From: Microscillaceae bacterium
Lineage (GTDB): Bacteria > Bacteroidota > Bacteroidia > Cytophagales > Microscillaceae
Assembly (NCBI GenBank): GCA_003483885.1
Contig: DMXI01000564.1
Location: 1-25,354 of the forward strand
Direction: 5' to 3'
Length of the DNA stretch: 25,354 nt
Shown: piece after piece, positions 8,215 through 15,941 of the stretch
Layout of the letters: every line of letters begins with the position of its first letter
Numbering within the stretch: the first letter of the stretch is position 1
Program-made: the position numbers and the translations under genes
Notes under the pieces: model-generated
Databases searched by the model: none
Told to the model about the DNA's origin: nothing
Seen by the model: the letters and a program-made list of their open reading frames with translations, nothing else

Positions 8215-9936
8215 TTAATTATCTTCTATCGATTTTATTTCTTCTTCTAGCTTAGTAATTATTTTATTGATTGAATCTACCTTCGTAGGAGGACTCAAAT
8301 CTCTTATATCCACTGACTTGAGTGAACATTGGTATTTTGATGCCTCAATTTCCCGGGTGATTCTAAAGGTTACTGATTGATTGGCCTCTTTATTTAAATC
8401 TCCATACTTGTATTCGTGATCATCAACCTCTACCCCCGCATCATTGTATAGTTTTAATGAAATAATGATGCTTTTAAATTTCACATCTTCACGCGTATTT
8501 CTCAGCTCTACTTCTACTGTAATGCCCTCGGCCAATTCATCTTCTGGTTCTATCAGCGTTCCATCTACCAACAATGCCTTTCTCAAAGAGTCTAATCGTT
8601 GTCTTTTTACTTGTCTCAACGTATCGTTTAAACGTTTTTTACGAGCAATCAAGCTATCTAAACGAGCTTGACGGGCTTCCCGTTTTTTGTCCTCTTCGCT
8701 TTTTTCGTTGGTTTTATTATTATTCTCACTATTGGTGACAATATTATTATCCTCCTTATTTTTCGTAGTGTCTTTGGGAGTGTTTTTAGAAATTACTCCT
8801 CCTTTTTTCCCATCTCCTGATAGCTCATTATAAATCAAGAATCCAGTCAATACTACCAAAATAGTAATCAAGATATACAATGGCGTTCGAGACATCCCTT
8901 TTCTAGGTCTTTTGCTACCATCTTCTTTCCTTGTATTACCTTTACCAGCATTTTCAGGGTTTGTGTTTCTTGGAGTGCTTTCGTTGGCTTGGTTTTTTGG
9001 CGTATTTGTTTTTGGCTCGGTTGGTGTAGCCACTGGTTGTTCGGTAGTCGCCTTTACTTGGGTGGGGCGCAATGTGGCTTTACCACCAATGGCCTCATTT
9101 ACAGTTTTAGCAGGAGCTTGCTCTTGTTTCAGGAGGGCTTCTTTAAACTCAGCACAACTTTGAAAACGATCGGCTGGATTCTTAGCTGTTGCTTTGTCAA
9201 TCAGCCATTGCATACGATCCGAAAGCTGGTCATTAAAGGTTTTCAGCGTGGGCAAAGGTTCATTAATAATCTTATTGAAAACCTCAAATTCAGTGGTTTG
9301 GTCGCCATCATACGGAGGTTTGCTGGTAAGCATTTCAAACAAAGTCACCCCTAGTGAATAAATATCGGTGCGATGATCTACAGTTTGGCCTTGCACTTGT
9401 TCGGGACTCATATACAACACCGTACCTAGCTGAGCACCTGGCTGAGTCAAAGTGTTTTTCCCTTCTTTGAGGATTTTCGCAATACCAAAATCCAAAATTT
9501 TAGCATCCGCTTCTTGGGTAATAATGACATTGGAAGGTTTGATATCCCGGTGAATCACTCCTTTTTTGTGGGCGTACTCCATTCCATCCAGTATACGACT
9601 AAAGTAATATTGGACTTGCTCTTCAGGAATAGGACGTTTTTGTATAAAGTTGTCCAATGCTTCTCCTTTGGCAAATTCCATAATCAGGAATAAGCCTTTT
9701 TCATTTTCCAAATAGTCGTATAACGTAATGATGTTGATGTGTTGTAGATTAGATAAAGTAGTAGCTTCCTGGCGGAAACGTTGCTTTACCTGTTCATTGT
9801 TTACCAAGGCGGGGTTTAGCGCCTTGATGGCCACCGTTCTCCCCAATTGGGTATGAGTGGCCTGGTATACGGTTCCTACTCCTCCTTCACCTATGAGTGA
9901 ATCAATACGATAATTTAGAATTTTTTCCCCTATCAT
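8215..9936 (-). CDS. transmembrane Ser/Thr protein kinase (PknB-like)
   Basis: Active-looking eukaryotic-type kinase of 573 aa. The kinase domain spans about residues 8-268: glycine loop GEGGVG (16-21), VAIK lysine K38, alpha-C Glu E57, catalytic HRDIKPSN (D131, K133, N136), DFG at 149-151 and MSPEQ at 176-180. After a Pro/Thr/Lys-rich juxtamembrane linker (about 272-350) comes one membrane segment at about 351-370. Then come a charged linker, a coiled coil rich in R, K and L (about 415-455) and a C-terminal beta-rich periplasmic domain I do not recognise. There is no PASTA repeat. It is last of five genes of one strand. It is a clear paralogue of the pseudokinase just upstream: both begin M.GE.ILNYRI. 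It probably phosphorylates Thr in proteins bound by the FHA domains of the same cluster (inferred). Confidence 0.93.
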   Translation of the reverse strand: MIGEKILNYRIDSLIGEGGVGTVYQATHTQLGRTVAIKALNPALVNNEQVKQRFRQEATTLSNLQHINIITLYDYLENEKGLFLIMEFAKGEALDNFIQKRPIPEEQVQYYFSRILDGMEYAHKKGVIHRDIKPSNVIITQEADAKILDFGIAKILKEGKNTLTQPGAQLGTVLYMSPEQVQGQTVDHRTDIYSLGVTLFEMLTSKPPYDGDQTTEFEVFNKIINEPLPTLKTFNDQLSDRMQWLIDKATAKNPADRFQSCAEFKEALLKQEQAPAKTVNEAIGGKATLRPTQVKATTEQPVATPTEPKTNTPKNQANESTPRNTNPENAGKGNTRKEDGSKRPRKGMSRTPLYILITILVVLTGFLIYNELSGDGKKGGVISKNTPKDTTKNKEDNNIVTNSENNNKTNEKSEEDKKREARQARLDSLIARKKRLNDTLRQVKRQRLDSLRKALLVDGTLIEPEDELAEGITVEVELRNTREDVKFKSIIISLKLYNDAGVEVDDHEYKYGDLNKEANQSVTFRITREIEASKYQCSLKSVDIRDLSPPTKVDSINKIITKLEEEIKSIEDN

Positions 9937-9975
9937 TATTAGTTAAGTTTTAAAGTCCAAACAGCGCCAGTATTC

Positions 9976-10022
9976 CAAAAATATACCTCACCCTGGCATT
10001 GCAGGCAATGACCGAAGTGAGG
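9976..10022 (-). promoter_or_regulatory. hairpin overlapping a promoter between pseudokinase and kinase genes
   Basis: On the minus strand a two-part hairpin (outer CCTCAC/GTGAGG at 10022-10017 and 9991-9986, inner CATTGC/GCAATG) lies 16 bases after the pseudokinase stop. It is followed by a T-rich run. The same run contains TATTTTTG (9983-9976), a -7 match, with a TTG 22 bases upstream inside the hairpin. The kinase ATG follows 40 bases later. It could be a weak terminator, a promoter, or both. Confidence 0.4.
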
Positions 10023-10038
10023 CATTATCATCCTCCAA

Positions 10039-11538
10039 TTAATATCTTGGGGCATTCAAAGGGATTACTAGCTCTTTACCTTCGTAAATAGGCTTTTCTT
10101 CTTCTATCAAATTACCCTCTTCGTCGTATTTTCGCTTTACTTGGGCCAATGAAATACCATTGGCATATAAAATAATATTTGGATTGATTCGGTACTTCCG
10201 AGATACGTGATAAATATTTTCGTTTTCTTTGAGCTTGTATATGTCTCGTACCAAAACCTTAAGCCCAGTTCGGGGACGGATTTTGTCAGTACGTTTCATA
10301 TCGTTCATTTTCTCGAGGGTTTCTAGTGGTACATAGTATCTTTTAGAGAGCCACTCGAGGGTTTCACCGTATCCGGCTTTGTGAATATATATTTTTGTGC
10401 TGTCGAGGTTTTTCCCCATGTTCATTCTTCGCACACTATCGGTAATCCGTTGTTGTTCGTTGGCAACTTTGATAGAATCCTGCATATTGCGAATAGACGT
10501 AGTATCTTTAATGTCAAATGCCACCGTAGTATTCACGTAGTTTCGGGTGTTGTCTTTGGCGTAATTGTATATTAAAATAACTCCCAACAAACCTATCAAA
10601 ATAAACAAAGGAAGATTCAGCACTTTGATTTCACGAGGTTGAACGGTTTCTTCTTCCGATTCTAAATCTTCAGGGTAAATGGTGTTGTCCAAAGAATCGT
10701 TGGCAGGCAATGTCGTATTTTGTGGGGGAGTGGGTGTAGCTGTGGTCGCTTCCAGATGCCCTTTGAGTGCTTTGCTAAAAGCCTCAATATTTGCATAACG
10801 ATCATTGTTATTTTTAGATAAGGCCTTTTGTAACACTTTAGTCAATCCCTGGCTGATACCATCCATTTGGAGATCTTCCTTGATGATATTATGCTGGATG
10901 TCTATTAGTTTTTGACCTCGATAAGGGTGTTGTCCCTTGAGCATATAATAAAGCATTACTGCCAATGAATATACATCGCTTCTACGATCTGCTTCGTGCC
11001 CTTGGGCTTGTTCTGGGCTTAAATAAGCGGCTAATGCGGCGTTTTGTAGCTTGAGGTTTTCTACCAAAAAGACATTGCTCAAGGCAGAGGTCAACAGTTT
11101 GACTTGTTGATCTTCGGAAATAAAAATATGATTGGGATTGATGGCCCCATTGATCAATTGGTGTTGATGTGCGTATTGGTAGGCCTCCAGAATTTTCATA
11201 AACAACTCCACTGCTTCTGGCTCAGGCATTGGGCCATCTTGTTGTACCTTTTGAGCAAGCGAGAAGTCTTCCAGGTATTCGTAAATCAAATAGAGGTCGT
11301 TGCCTTGCTCCAGACAGTCGTATAGCGTAGCAATGTAAGGGTGTTGTACTGCGGCTAACTTCTTTACCTCTTCCATAAAAGCTTCCTTGGCAGCAGGATT
11401 GTAATCCAGCAAAGGACTGAGGGTTTTGATCAATACTTTTTTGGGATACTGGGTATGCGTTCCCAAATAAGATCTAAAAACCTGATTCTCTTGTACTAAT
11501 TCTTCTATGCGGTAATTCAAAATATTCTCGCCCATCAC
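10039..11538 (-). CDS. transmembrane pseudokinase with periplasmic LysM-like modules
   Basis: A 499-aa paralogue of the adjacent kinase that has lost catalysis. The kinase-fold region (about 8-262) keeps the VAIK lysine (K38), the alpha-C Glu (E57), LSPEQ (173-177) and the DVYSLAVMLYYML helix. However, the glycine loop is gone (VQENQVFRSY), HRDIKPSN has become NGAINPNH (130-137) and DFG has become TSA (150-152). A linker leads to one membrane segment at about 309-325. The periplasmic part carries two LysM-like repeats, about 382-430 (GYGETLEWLSKRYYVPLETL...RTGLKV) and about 434-493 (NENIYHVSRKYRINPNIILYAN...GKELVIP), the second with a charged insertion. A GTG at 11538 precedes an ATG at 11535; either may start it. 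Likely role: scaffold or allosteric partner that senses peptidoglycan or another glycan (inferred). Confidence 0.88.
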   Translation of the reverse strand: MMGENILNYRIEELVQENQVFRSYLGTHTQYPKKVLIKTLSPLLDYNPAAKEAFMEEVKKLAAVQHPYIATLYDCLEQGNDLYLIYEYLEDFSLAQKVQQDGPMPEPEAVELFMKILEAYQYAHQHQLINGAINPNHIFISEDQQVKLLTSALSNVFLVENLKLQNAALAAYLSPEQAQGHEADRRSDVYSLAVMLYYMLKGQHPYRGQKLIDIQHNIIKEDLQMDGISQGLTKVLQKALSKNNNDRYANIEAFSKALKGHLEATTATPTPPQNTTLPANDSLDNTIYPEDLESEEETVQPREIKVLNLPLFILIGLLGVILIYNYAKDNTRNYVNTTVAFDIKDTTSIRNMQDSIKVANEQQRITDSVRRMNMGKNLDSTKIYIHKAGYGETLEWLSKRYYVPLETLEKMNDMKRTDKIRPRTGLKVLVRDIYKLKENENIYHVSRKYRINPNIILYANGISLAQVKRKYDEEGNLIEEEKPIYEGKELVIPLNAPRY

Positions 11539-11574
11539 AATTTTGTTTATAAAGAAGTCGAGGCAACTTCAAAG

Positions 11575-11582
11575 CAAAAATA
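11575..11582 (-). promoter_or_regulatory. candidate -7 promoter box of the pseudokinase gene
   Basis: Minus-strand TATTTTTG in the 97-base gap between the PP2C and pseudokinase genes, 37 bases before the GTG at 11538. No good -33 element is seen. If real, the two kinase genes can be transcribed apart from the PP2C/vWA/FHA genes. Confidence 0.4.
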
Positions 11583-11635
11583 CAACATATTTTAGTTAAC
11601 CTTAAGATTTAATTTTGTAATTTTCAATAACTACG

Positions 11636-13243
11636 TTATTCCAATTTACGCTTTTGTTCCTCAATAGCCTCCTCTGCTTTCTTTTTGAGGTCCTTTACTT
11701 TATTTATAACCTTTTGAGGACTTTCTTTGGGAATGATTAAGCTGGTGATATTTTTCTTTTTGATTTCGTCGACTGATTTTAATCCGTTTACTTCCAAAAT
11801 CCAGTCTAGCTTTGACCCTTGCTCTTCGGCTAGCTTTTTCAAATCTTTGGTTTTTTCGGTCACTTTCACTATCGTGTGATCAATTTTGTTACGAATGCTG
11901 TCCATTTTGAGCAGGGCATCATTGAGCGATTTTTGGGTAGAACTGATAAAATCTTTTGCCTCTCTTATCTTTTTGCGAAAAGCATTGTACTTATCTCCCA
12001 GGTCATTTACTGACTTCTTGCCGCTGTCGAATACCCTTCTGGTCTGTTGTAAAAAATTAGTATTGATATACCCTTCTTTTACAGCATATTTATAAAACCA
12101 TCTCCCTCCGTAAAACAACAATACTACAAAAGCCAAACGAGCCAGAACTTGCATAATGGGTGAGTCAAGGTCAAAACTAAAGTCGAAGCCTCGTCCTCTT
12201 CTTGTTCTTTCTCTGTGGGTTTTTTCTTTCTGGCTTCTTTCTCGTGAGTTTTTATCTTTTCGGGGGCTTTCTCTATTTTCGGGGGGCTTGCGTCTGGGAG
12301 GGGTGCTTTTGGGAGTAGTTCGGGGCTGTGGTTTAGGCTTGGGGGCAAATTCTTGTTGATAATCAGCCCTATAATCTTCTGAAAAACTCAGAGGGTCATT
12401 GTCTAAACCAGCCGAATCCGAAAAGTTATCGGTGGTATTGGTGGGGTTGATCAGTGTGCCACCCAATGTGCTTTTTTGTTCACCAAAACCAGCTTTCCTT
12501 TTTCTGGGTACGTTGTAAAACTCAATCAATTGCACTGTCGTGTTATCGTACCCTCCCAAATTGTTGGCCATTTGCACCAACTTAATGGCTTTGTGTTCTA
12601 CATCTATAGGAGAATTTAGGGTGCTTTCTATGCTTTTATCGTGCACCAACCCATTGAGCCCATCAGTACAAAGCAAAAATATATCGTTTCTATCTGGAAT
12701 AATTGGACTGGAAGATACATCAATTTCTACCATCGGTTGGGTACCCAAAGCTCGCAATAATTCGTTGCGTCGCGGGTGGGTTTCGGCCTCATCATCAGAG
12801 ATAACTCCTTGATCTACTAAAGCTTGCACAAACGAGTGGTCTTTGGTGACTCGAGTAACCTTTTCGTTACTTAGATGATACAAACGACTATCGCCTACAT
12901 GTCCATAAAACACCTGATCGTTGCGTACCAATACCAATACACAAGTGGTGCCCATTCCTTGCATGCCAGGGGCATTTTGAGCTGCCTGAAAAATTTGTTG
13001 GTTGGCATACTGAATAGACTGTCGGATGGCTTCCTGAGGACTTGGATAATATTGGTGTTGAAAAAAAACTTTGATGCTGTTTACGGCCATTCGTGCCGCG
13101 GTGGCTCCTCCGGCAGCTCCTCCCATACCATCACACACTACAAATACATAACCATTCGAGGTCTCGTAATACCCCATGGCATCTTCGTTTTGTTTGCGTA
13201 CATGACCAATATCAGTGTGGCTACCAAAATGAAAATTCTTCAT
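11636..13243 (-). CDS. transmembrane PP2C-family Ser/Thr phosphatase with periplasmic tail
   Basis: A 535-aa protein. Residues 1-245 are a PP2C (PPM) domain that removes phosphate from Ser/Thr with two metal ions. Visible motifs are RKQNEDA (16-22), VVCDGMGG (D38), GMGTT (96-100), VGDSR (116-120), KDHSFVQ, LLCTDGLNGL (D193) and GGYDNTT (D233). A long basic, Pro/Arg/Lys/Glu-rich linker (about 300-355) leads to one membrane helix (about 364-381). Unusually, a further 150 residues lie beyond it: a coiled coil (about 400-470), then DWILEVNGLKSVDEIKKKN..SLIIP (about 480-505). That segment has the spacing of the second half of a LysM module. A charged helix closes the protein. It lies between the vWA-FHA and pseudokinase genes and is the likely eraser for the cluster's kinase. 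Confidence 0.92.
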   Translation of the reverse strand: MKNFHFGSHTDIGHVRKQNEDAMGYYETSNGYVFVVCDGMGGAAGGATAARMAVNSIKVFFQHQYYPSPQEAIRQSIQYANQQIFQAAQNAPGMQGMGTTCVLVLVRNDQVFYGHVGDSRLYHLSNEKVTRVTKDHSFVQALVDQGVISDDEAETHPRRNELLRALGTQPMVEIDVSSSPIIPDRNDIFLLCTDGLNGLVHDKSIESTLNSPIDVEHKAIKLVQMANNLGGYDNTTVQLIEFYNVPRKRKAGFGEQKSTLGGTLINPTNTTDNFSDSAGLDNDPLSFSEDYRADYQQEFAPKPKPQPRTTPKSTPPRRKPPENRESPRKDKNSRERSQKEKTHRERTRRGRGFDFSFDLDSPIMQVLARLAFVVLLFYGGRWFYKYAVKEGYINTNFLQQTRRVFDSGKKSVNDLGDKYNAFRKKIREAKDFISSTQKSLNDALLKMDSIRNKIDHTIVKVTEKTKDLKKLAEEQGSKLDWILEVNGLKSVDEIKKKNITSLIIPKESPQKVINKVKDLKKKAEEAIEEQKRKLE

Positions 13244-13354
13244 ATTGTTTTTAACTTTTCTATGCCCCAGTACTTATTTTCTCTTCTAACTTGTCTCGAA
13301 TTTTGAACGTGAGCGATTGGTAGTTCATTATCAAAAGTTGAGATGAGTTTTTCA

Positions 13355-15016
13355 TTAAATATGAAATTTAAGGTTGGCAGCCCCTAGTTTTATCATATCG
13401 CCTGATTTTAGAATTGTTTTGGATACGCGCGATCCGTTGACAAAAGTGCCATTGGTGCTTCCCAAATCAGTTAGGTAAAAGCTACCATTCTCGATGGTAA
13501 TGGTGGCATGTTGCCCAGATACTGTTTGCACTGGAATCATTACATCGTTTTCCTGGGCGCGACCAATAAAGATTTTTGGTTTGTTCAGGGCAAATGTATG
13601 GCTAAAACTTCCTGCTGAAACCATTAAGGTAGGAGCGCCTCCACCTCCCGAGATAATGGTGCGTTTCATATCAAACTTTGGATCAGGAGTAGGTTGGTTT
13701 TGTGCTTGTAGTTGTTGGGATCTTATCTGCTCTTGTAGACGAATATTTTGTTCTTCCAGTGCTTTGAGTCGTTGATCGGTAGCCTCGTTTTGCTTAGAGG
13801 TTTCTTCTTGTTGTCTGCGCGCCATCGCCTCTTGTTGACGACGCTGTGCTGCCTCGGCCGCCAAACGGGCCTGTTCTTCCGCTTCAGCTTCTTCTTCTTC
13901 CGCAATGCGTTCTTCTTCCGCTTGTTTCATACGGCGGTTATACAGGGTCCAAAGTACAATACCCAGCAATGCTCCTGCGGCAATGATCAAGTAAATACTG
14001 TATTTTTTGAAAAAACTTTCGCCTGATTCGGGGCGATAAGGAGTAAAATAACGCTGGGTTTGGTTTTGCCCCTTGTAGTCAATCATGTAAGAGTGTTGGT
14101 TTCCGTCGGCAGGAGCATCAGTATCAAAAGAAAGAAACAAAGTAGTCCCTTGGGGAACCACAACTTCTTCTTTGATAGCAAAAAAGTCGCTCAAAGCGTT
14201 TTGAATTTCTCCGGCGGTTTTTACGATCCGACTTGGAGAACCACTAGAAGCTTTATCAACCCTTACCTCGCTACTAATACGACTTAGGCCATCGGGCACC
14301 TTGTCATCATTACTCATTTGATAGGTAATAGAATAGATGGGGATTTCCATCTGACGAGCACGGGCAATACAGTCCGAAGAAGTAAAGGCGCTCCCCTTGT
14401 TTTGACCAGAAGATACTACCACCAGGATTTTCTGGCCTTCCATATCATCGTTGTGGATGTCTTGTAGTATTTTATAAATAGAGGCATACAGTTTTGCCGT
14501 GTATTCACCAGTAGAGTCTACGGGGGGAGCAGCTTCTATTTTAGACCTGATTTCTTGGCTGAGATAGTTAAACTTATTGTTGAAGCCAGGGGTAACCAAG
14601 GTTACTTCGTCGGTATCGGTAAAGAACCCCACATTTACTTTGTCAGTAGAAGAAAACACGCCAAAGCTATTGGCCAGTGCCCTTTTTATGCTATTGATGG
14701 GGACCCCATTCATAATAGCCGAACCATCTACCAAAATAAAGATAAGCCGATCTTTTTTAGTATCTGCATTGCTACTATCCGGAGCATCAGGGGTCTCCAA
14801 ACTAATAGACAACGTAGTATTAGGGTCTTTTTCGTCGTATACTTTAAAATCTTGCTCCGACGCTTTGCCTCCATCGGGCAAAAGAATTTTTACTTTGAGC
14901 GTAGGAAATTTGGTAGTATCGGTTTCTATGATGTTGAAGTTTTGAGCAAAAGAGGGGATACTCCACCCAATGATGAGCCCAAGCAGCAAATAGATTGGTT
15001 TTAATGCTTTTTTCAT
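13355..15016 (-). CDS. periplasmic vWA - TM - cytoplasmic FHA protein
   Basis: A 553-aa protein of unusual topology. A signal peptide (about 1-25, ...IPSFAQ) leads to a periplasmic von Willebrand A domain (about 88-280). One membrane helix (about 341-359) follows, then a very acidic/Gln-rich coiled coil (about 362-438) and a C-terminal cytoplasmic FHA domain (about 475-553). FHA hallmarks are IGRAQENDV (G485, R486), VSGQH (S500, H503) and DLGSTNGTFVNG; FHA domains read phosphothreonine. The vWA metal site is degenerate: DxSxS is DGSAI (97-101) and the usual 'TDG' is SSG (202-204), so metal binding is doubtful. It follows the small FHA gene by 37 bases and precedes the PP2C gene by 111 bases. 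It probably couples a periplasmic protein contact to phospho-dependent assembly inside. Confidence 0.9.
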   Translation of the reverse strand: MKKALKPIYLLLGLIIGWSIPSFAQNFNIIETDTTKFPTLKVKILLPDGGKASEQDFKVYDEKDPNTTLSISLETPDAPDSSNADTKKDRLIFILVDGSAIMNGVPINSIKRALANSFGVFSSTDKVNVGFFTDTDEVTLVTPGFNNKFNYLSQEIRSKIEAAPPVDSTGEYTAKLYASIYKILQDIHNDDMEGQKILVVVSSGQNKGSAFTSSDCIARARQMEIPIYSITYQMSNDDKVPDGLSRISSEVRVDKASSGSPSRIVKTAGEIQNALSDFFAIKEEVVVPQGTTLFLSFDTDAPADGNQHSYMIDYKGQNQTQRYFTPYRPESGESFFKKYSIYLIIAAGALLGIVLWTLYNRRMKQAEEERIAEEEEAEAEEQARLAAEAAQRRQQEAMARRQQEETSKQNEATDQRLKALEEQNIRLQEQIRSQQLQAQNQPTPDPKFDMKRTIISGGGGAPTLMVSAGSFSHTFALNKPKIFIGRAQENDVMIPVQTVSGQHATITIENGSFYLTDLGSTNGTFVNGSRVSKTILKSGDMIKLGAANLKFHI

Positions 15017-15053
15017 CCTTTTATTGTTCAGCTAAAGTTATTTCAGTTATGGC

Positions 15054-15752
15054 TTAGGCAATGCTTCTAAATTTAAAAATAGTTTCCCCAATGCGAATGA
15101 TGTCTCCATCTTTGAGGGTGCCTTCTTCTACAAATACATCGTTGATAAAGGTACCATTAGTAGAAAATTCATCTCTAAATTTAAAATGTCCCATACGATG
15201 TAATATGGTTAAGTGCTTACCAGATACAGCCTGATCGCTACTCACGGTTACGTCACATCCCTGATCGGCCCCAATGATATTGCGCCCCTCATAGAGTTTA
15301 AAATCTACCCCGTTTTCATCAATGGTAAAAGATACCAGCCAACCTACCATCTTTCGGCCTTGTTGCTGAGGCATCGAGGGAAAGTTGGGCGAGGGGTCGA
15401 AACCTCCCATACCACCTCCCGAAAAAATTTGGGTACGGCTTAAGTCTCCACCACCACCTCCTCCAACACCGAAGATTTCGGTTTGAGGAGAATTGAATCC
15501 ACCACCACCGCCACCAAAGCCGCCACCTTGTCCCGGAACATCATTGTCTAAGTCAAGCTTGGTTTTGGCGAGTCCGCCAAATCCTCCCATAGGTGGGTCA
15601 TCATCCAAACCTTGATTGGCCATGTTGGGAAGCGAAGGGGGCAAATCCTGTAAGTTTCCACCGCCTTTACCATCTTCACAATAAGGGCATTGATCTAAAT
15701 TTGACGGATAAAAATAGCCGTTTTCACAGCCGCAAGGTTGGAATTCACTCAT
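15054..15752 (-). CDS. cytoplasmic zinc-ribbon / FHA domain adaptor
   Basis: A 232-aa soluble protein, first gene of the phospho-signalling cluster. The N-terminus has a likely zinc site CGC-x12-CPYC (C7, C9, C22, C25). A flexible Gly-rich linker (about 50-130) contains three short Thr motifs, KTKLD (T64), QTEIF (T91) and RTQIF (T107), which look like phosphoacceptor sites. A C-terminal FHA domain (about 135-230) has EGRNIIGADQGCDV (R158), VSGKH (S177, H180) and STNGTFIND (197-205). The architecture resembles FHA adaptors whose N-terminal Thr is phosphorylated by a kinase of the same locus (GarA-like logic); the analogy is inferred. The vWA-FHA gene follows after 37 bases, so the two are surely co-transcribed. 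No consensus promoter was found in the 189-base gap upstream. Confidence 0.88.
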   Translation of the reverse strand: MSEFQPCGCENGYFYPSNLDQCPYCEDGKGGGNLQDLPPSLPNMANQGLDDDPPMGGFGGLAKTKLDLDNDVPGQGGGFGGGGGGFNSPQTEIFGVGGGGGGDLSRTQIFSGGGMGGFDPSPNFPSMPQQQGRKMVGWLVSFTIDENGVDFKLYEGRNIIGADQGCDVTVSSDQAVSGKHLTILHRMGHFKFRDEFSTNGTFINDVFVEEGTLKDGDIIRIGETIFKFRSIA

Positions 15753-15941
15753 AGTTGTTTATTGTTATAGTGTTTGATTGTATGAGGGTATTTATTAGGT
15801 CTACATTGGGAGTTTACAAGTGCTTGGTCCCCAGAACTTCACGCCCTTGAAATAAGATTCAAATTAACCTAAAAAATCAGATTTTAAAAGATTTTAGCGG
15901 CTTTTGACGCATTTAGATTTAAACATCCCTTGAGAATGTAT

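Noticed and set aside
12156..12359. Open frames opposite the PP2C linker
   Set aside because: They are shadows of a low-complexity Pro/Arg/Lys-rich linker.
14555..15004. 149-aa open frame on the plus strand inside the vWA-FHA gene
   Set aside because: It is antisense to a well-supported protein, with no recognisable motif or promoter.
8215..15752. Type VI secretion or tellurium (Ter) cluster
   Set aside because: Only the signalling-type genes are present; no Tss or Ter structural genes in the window.
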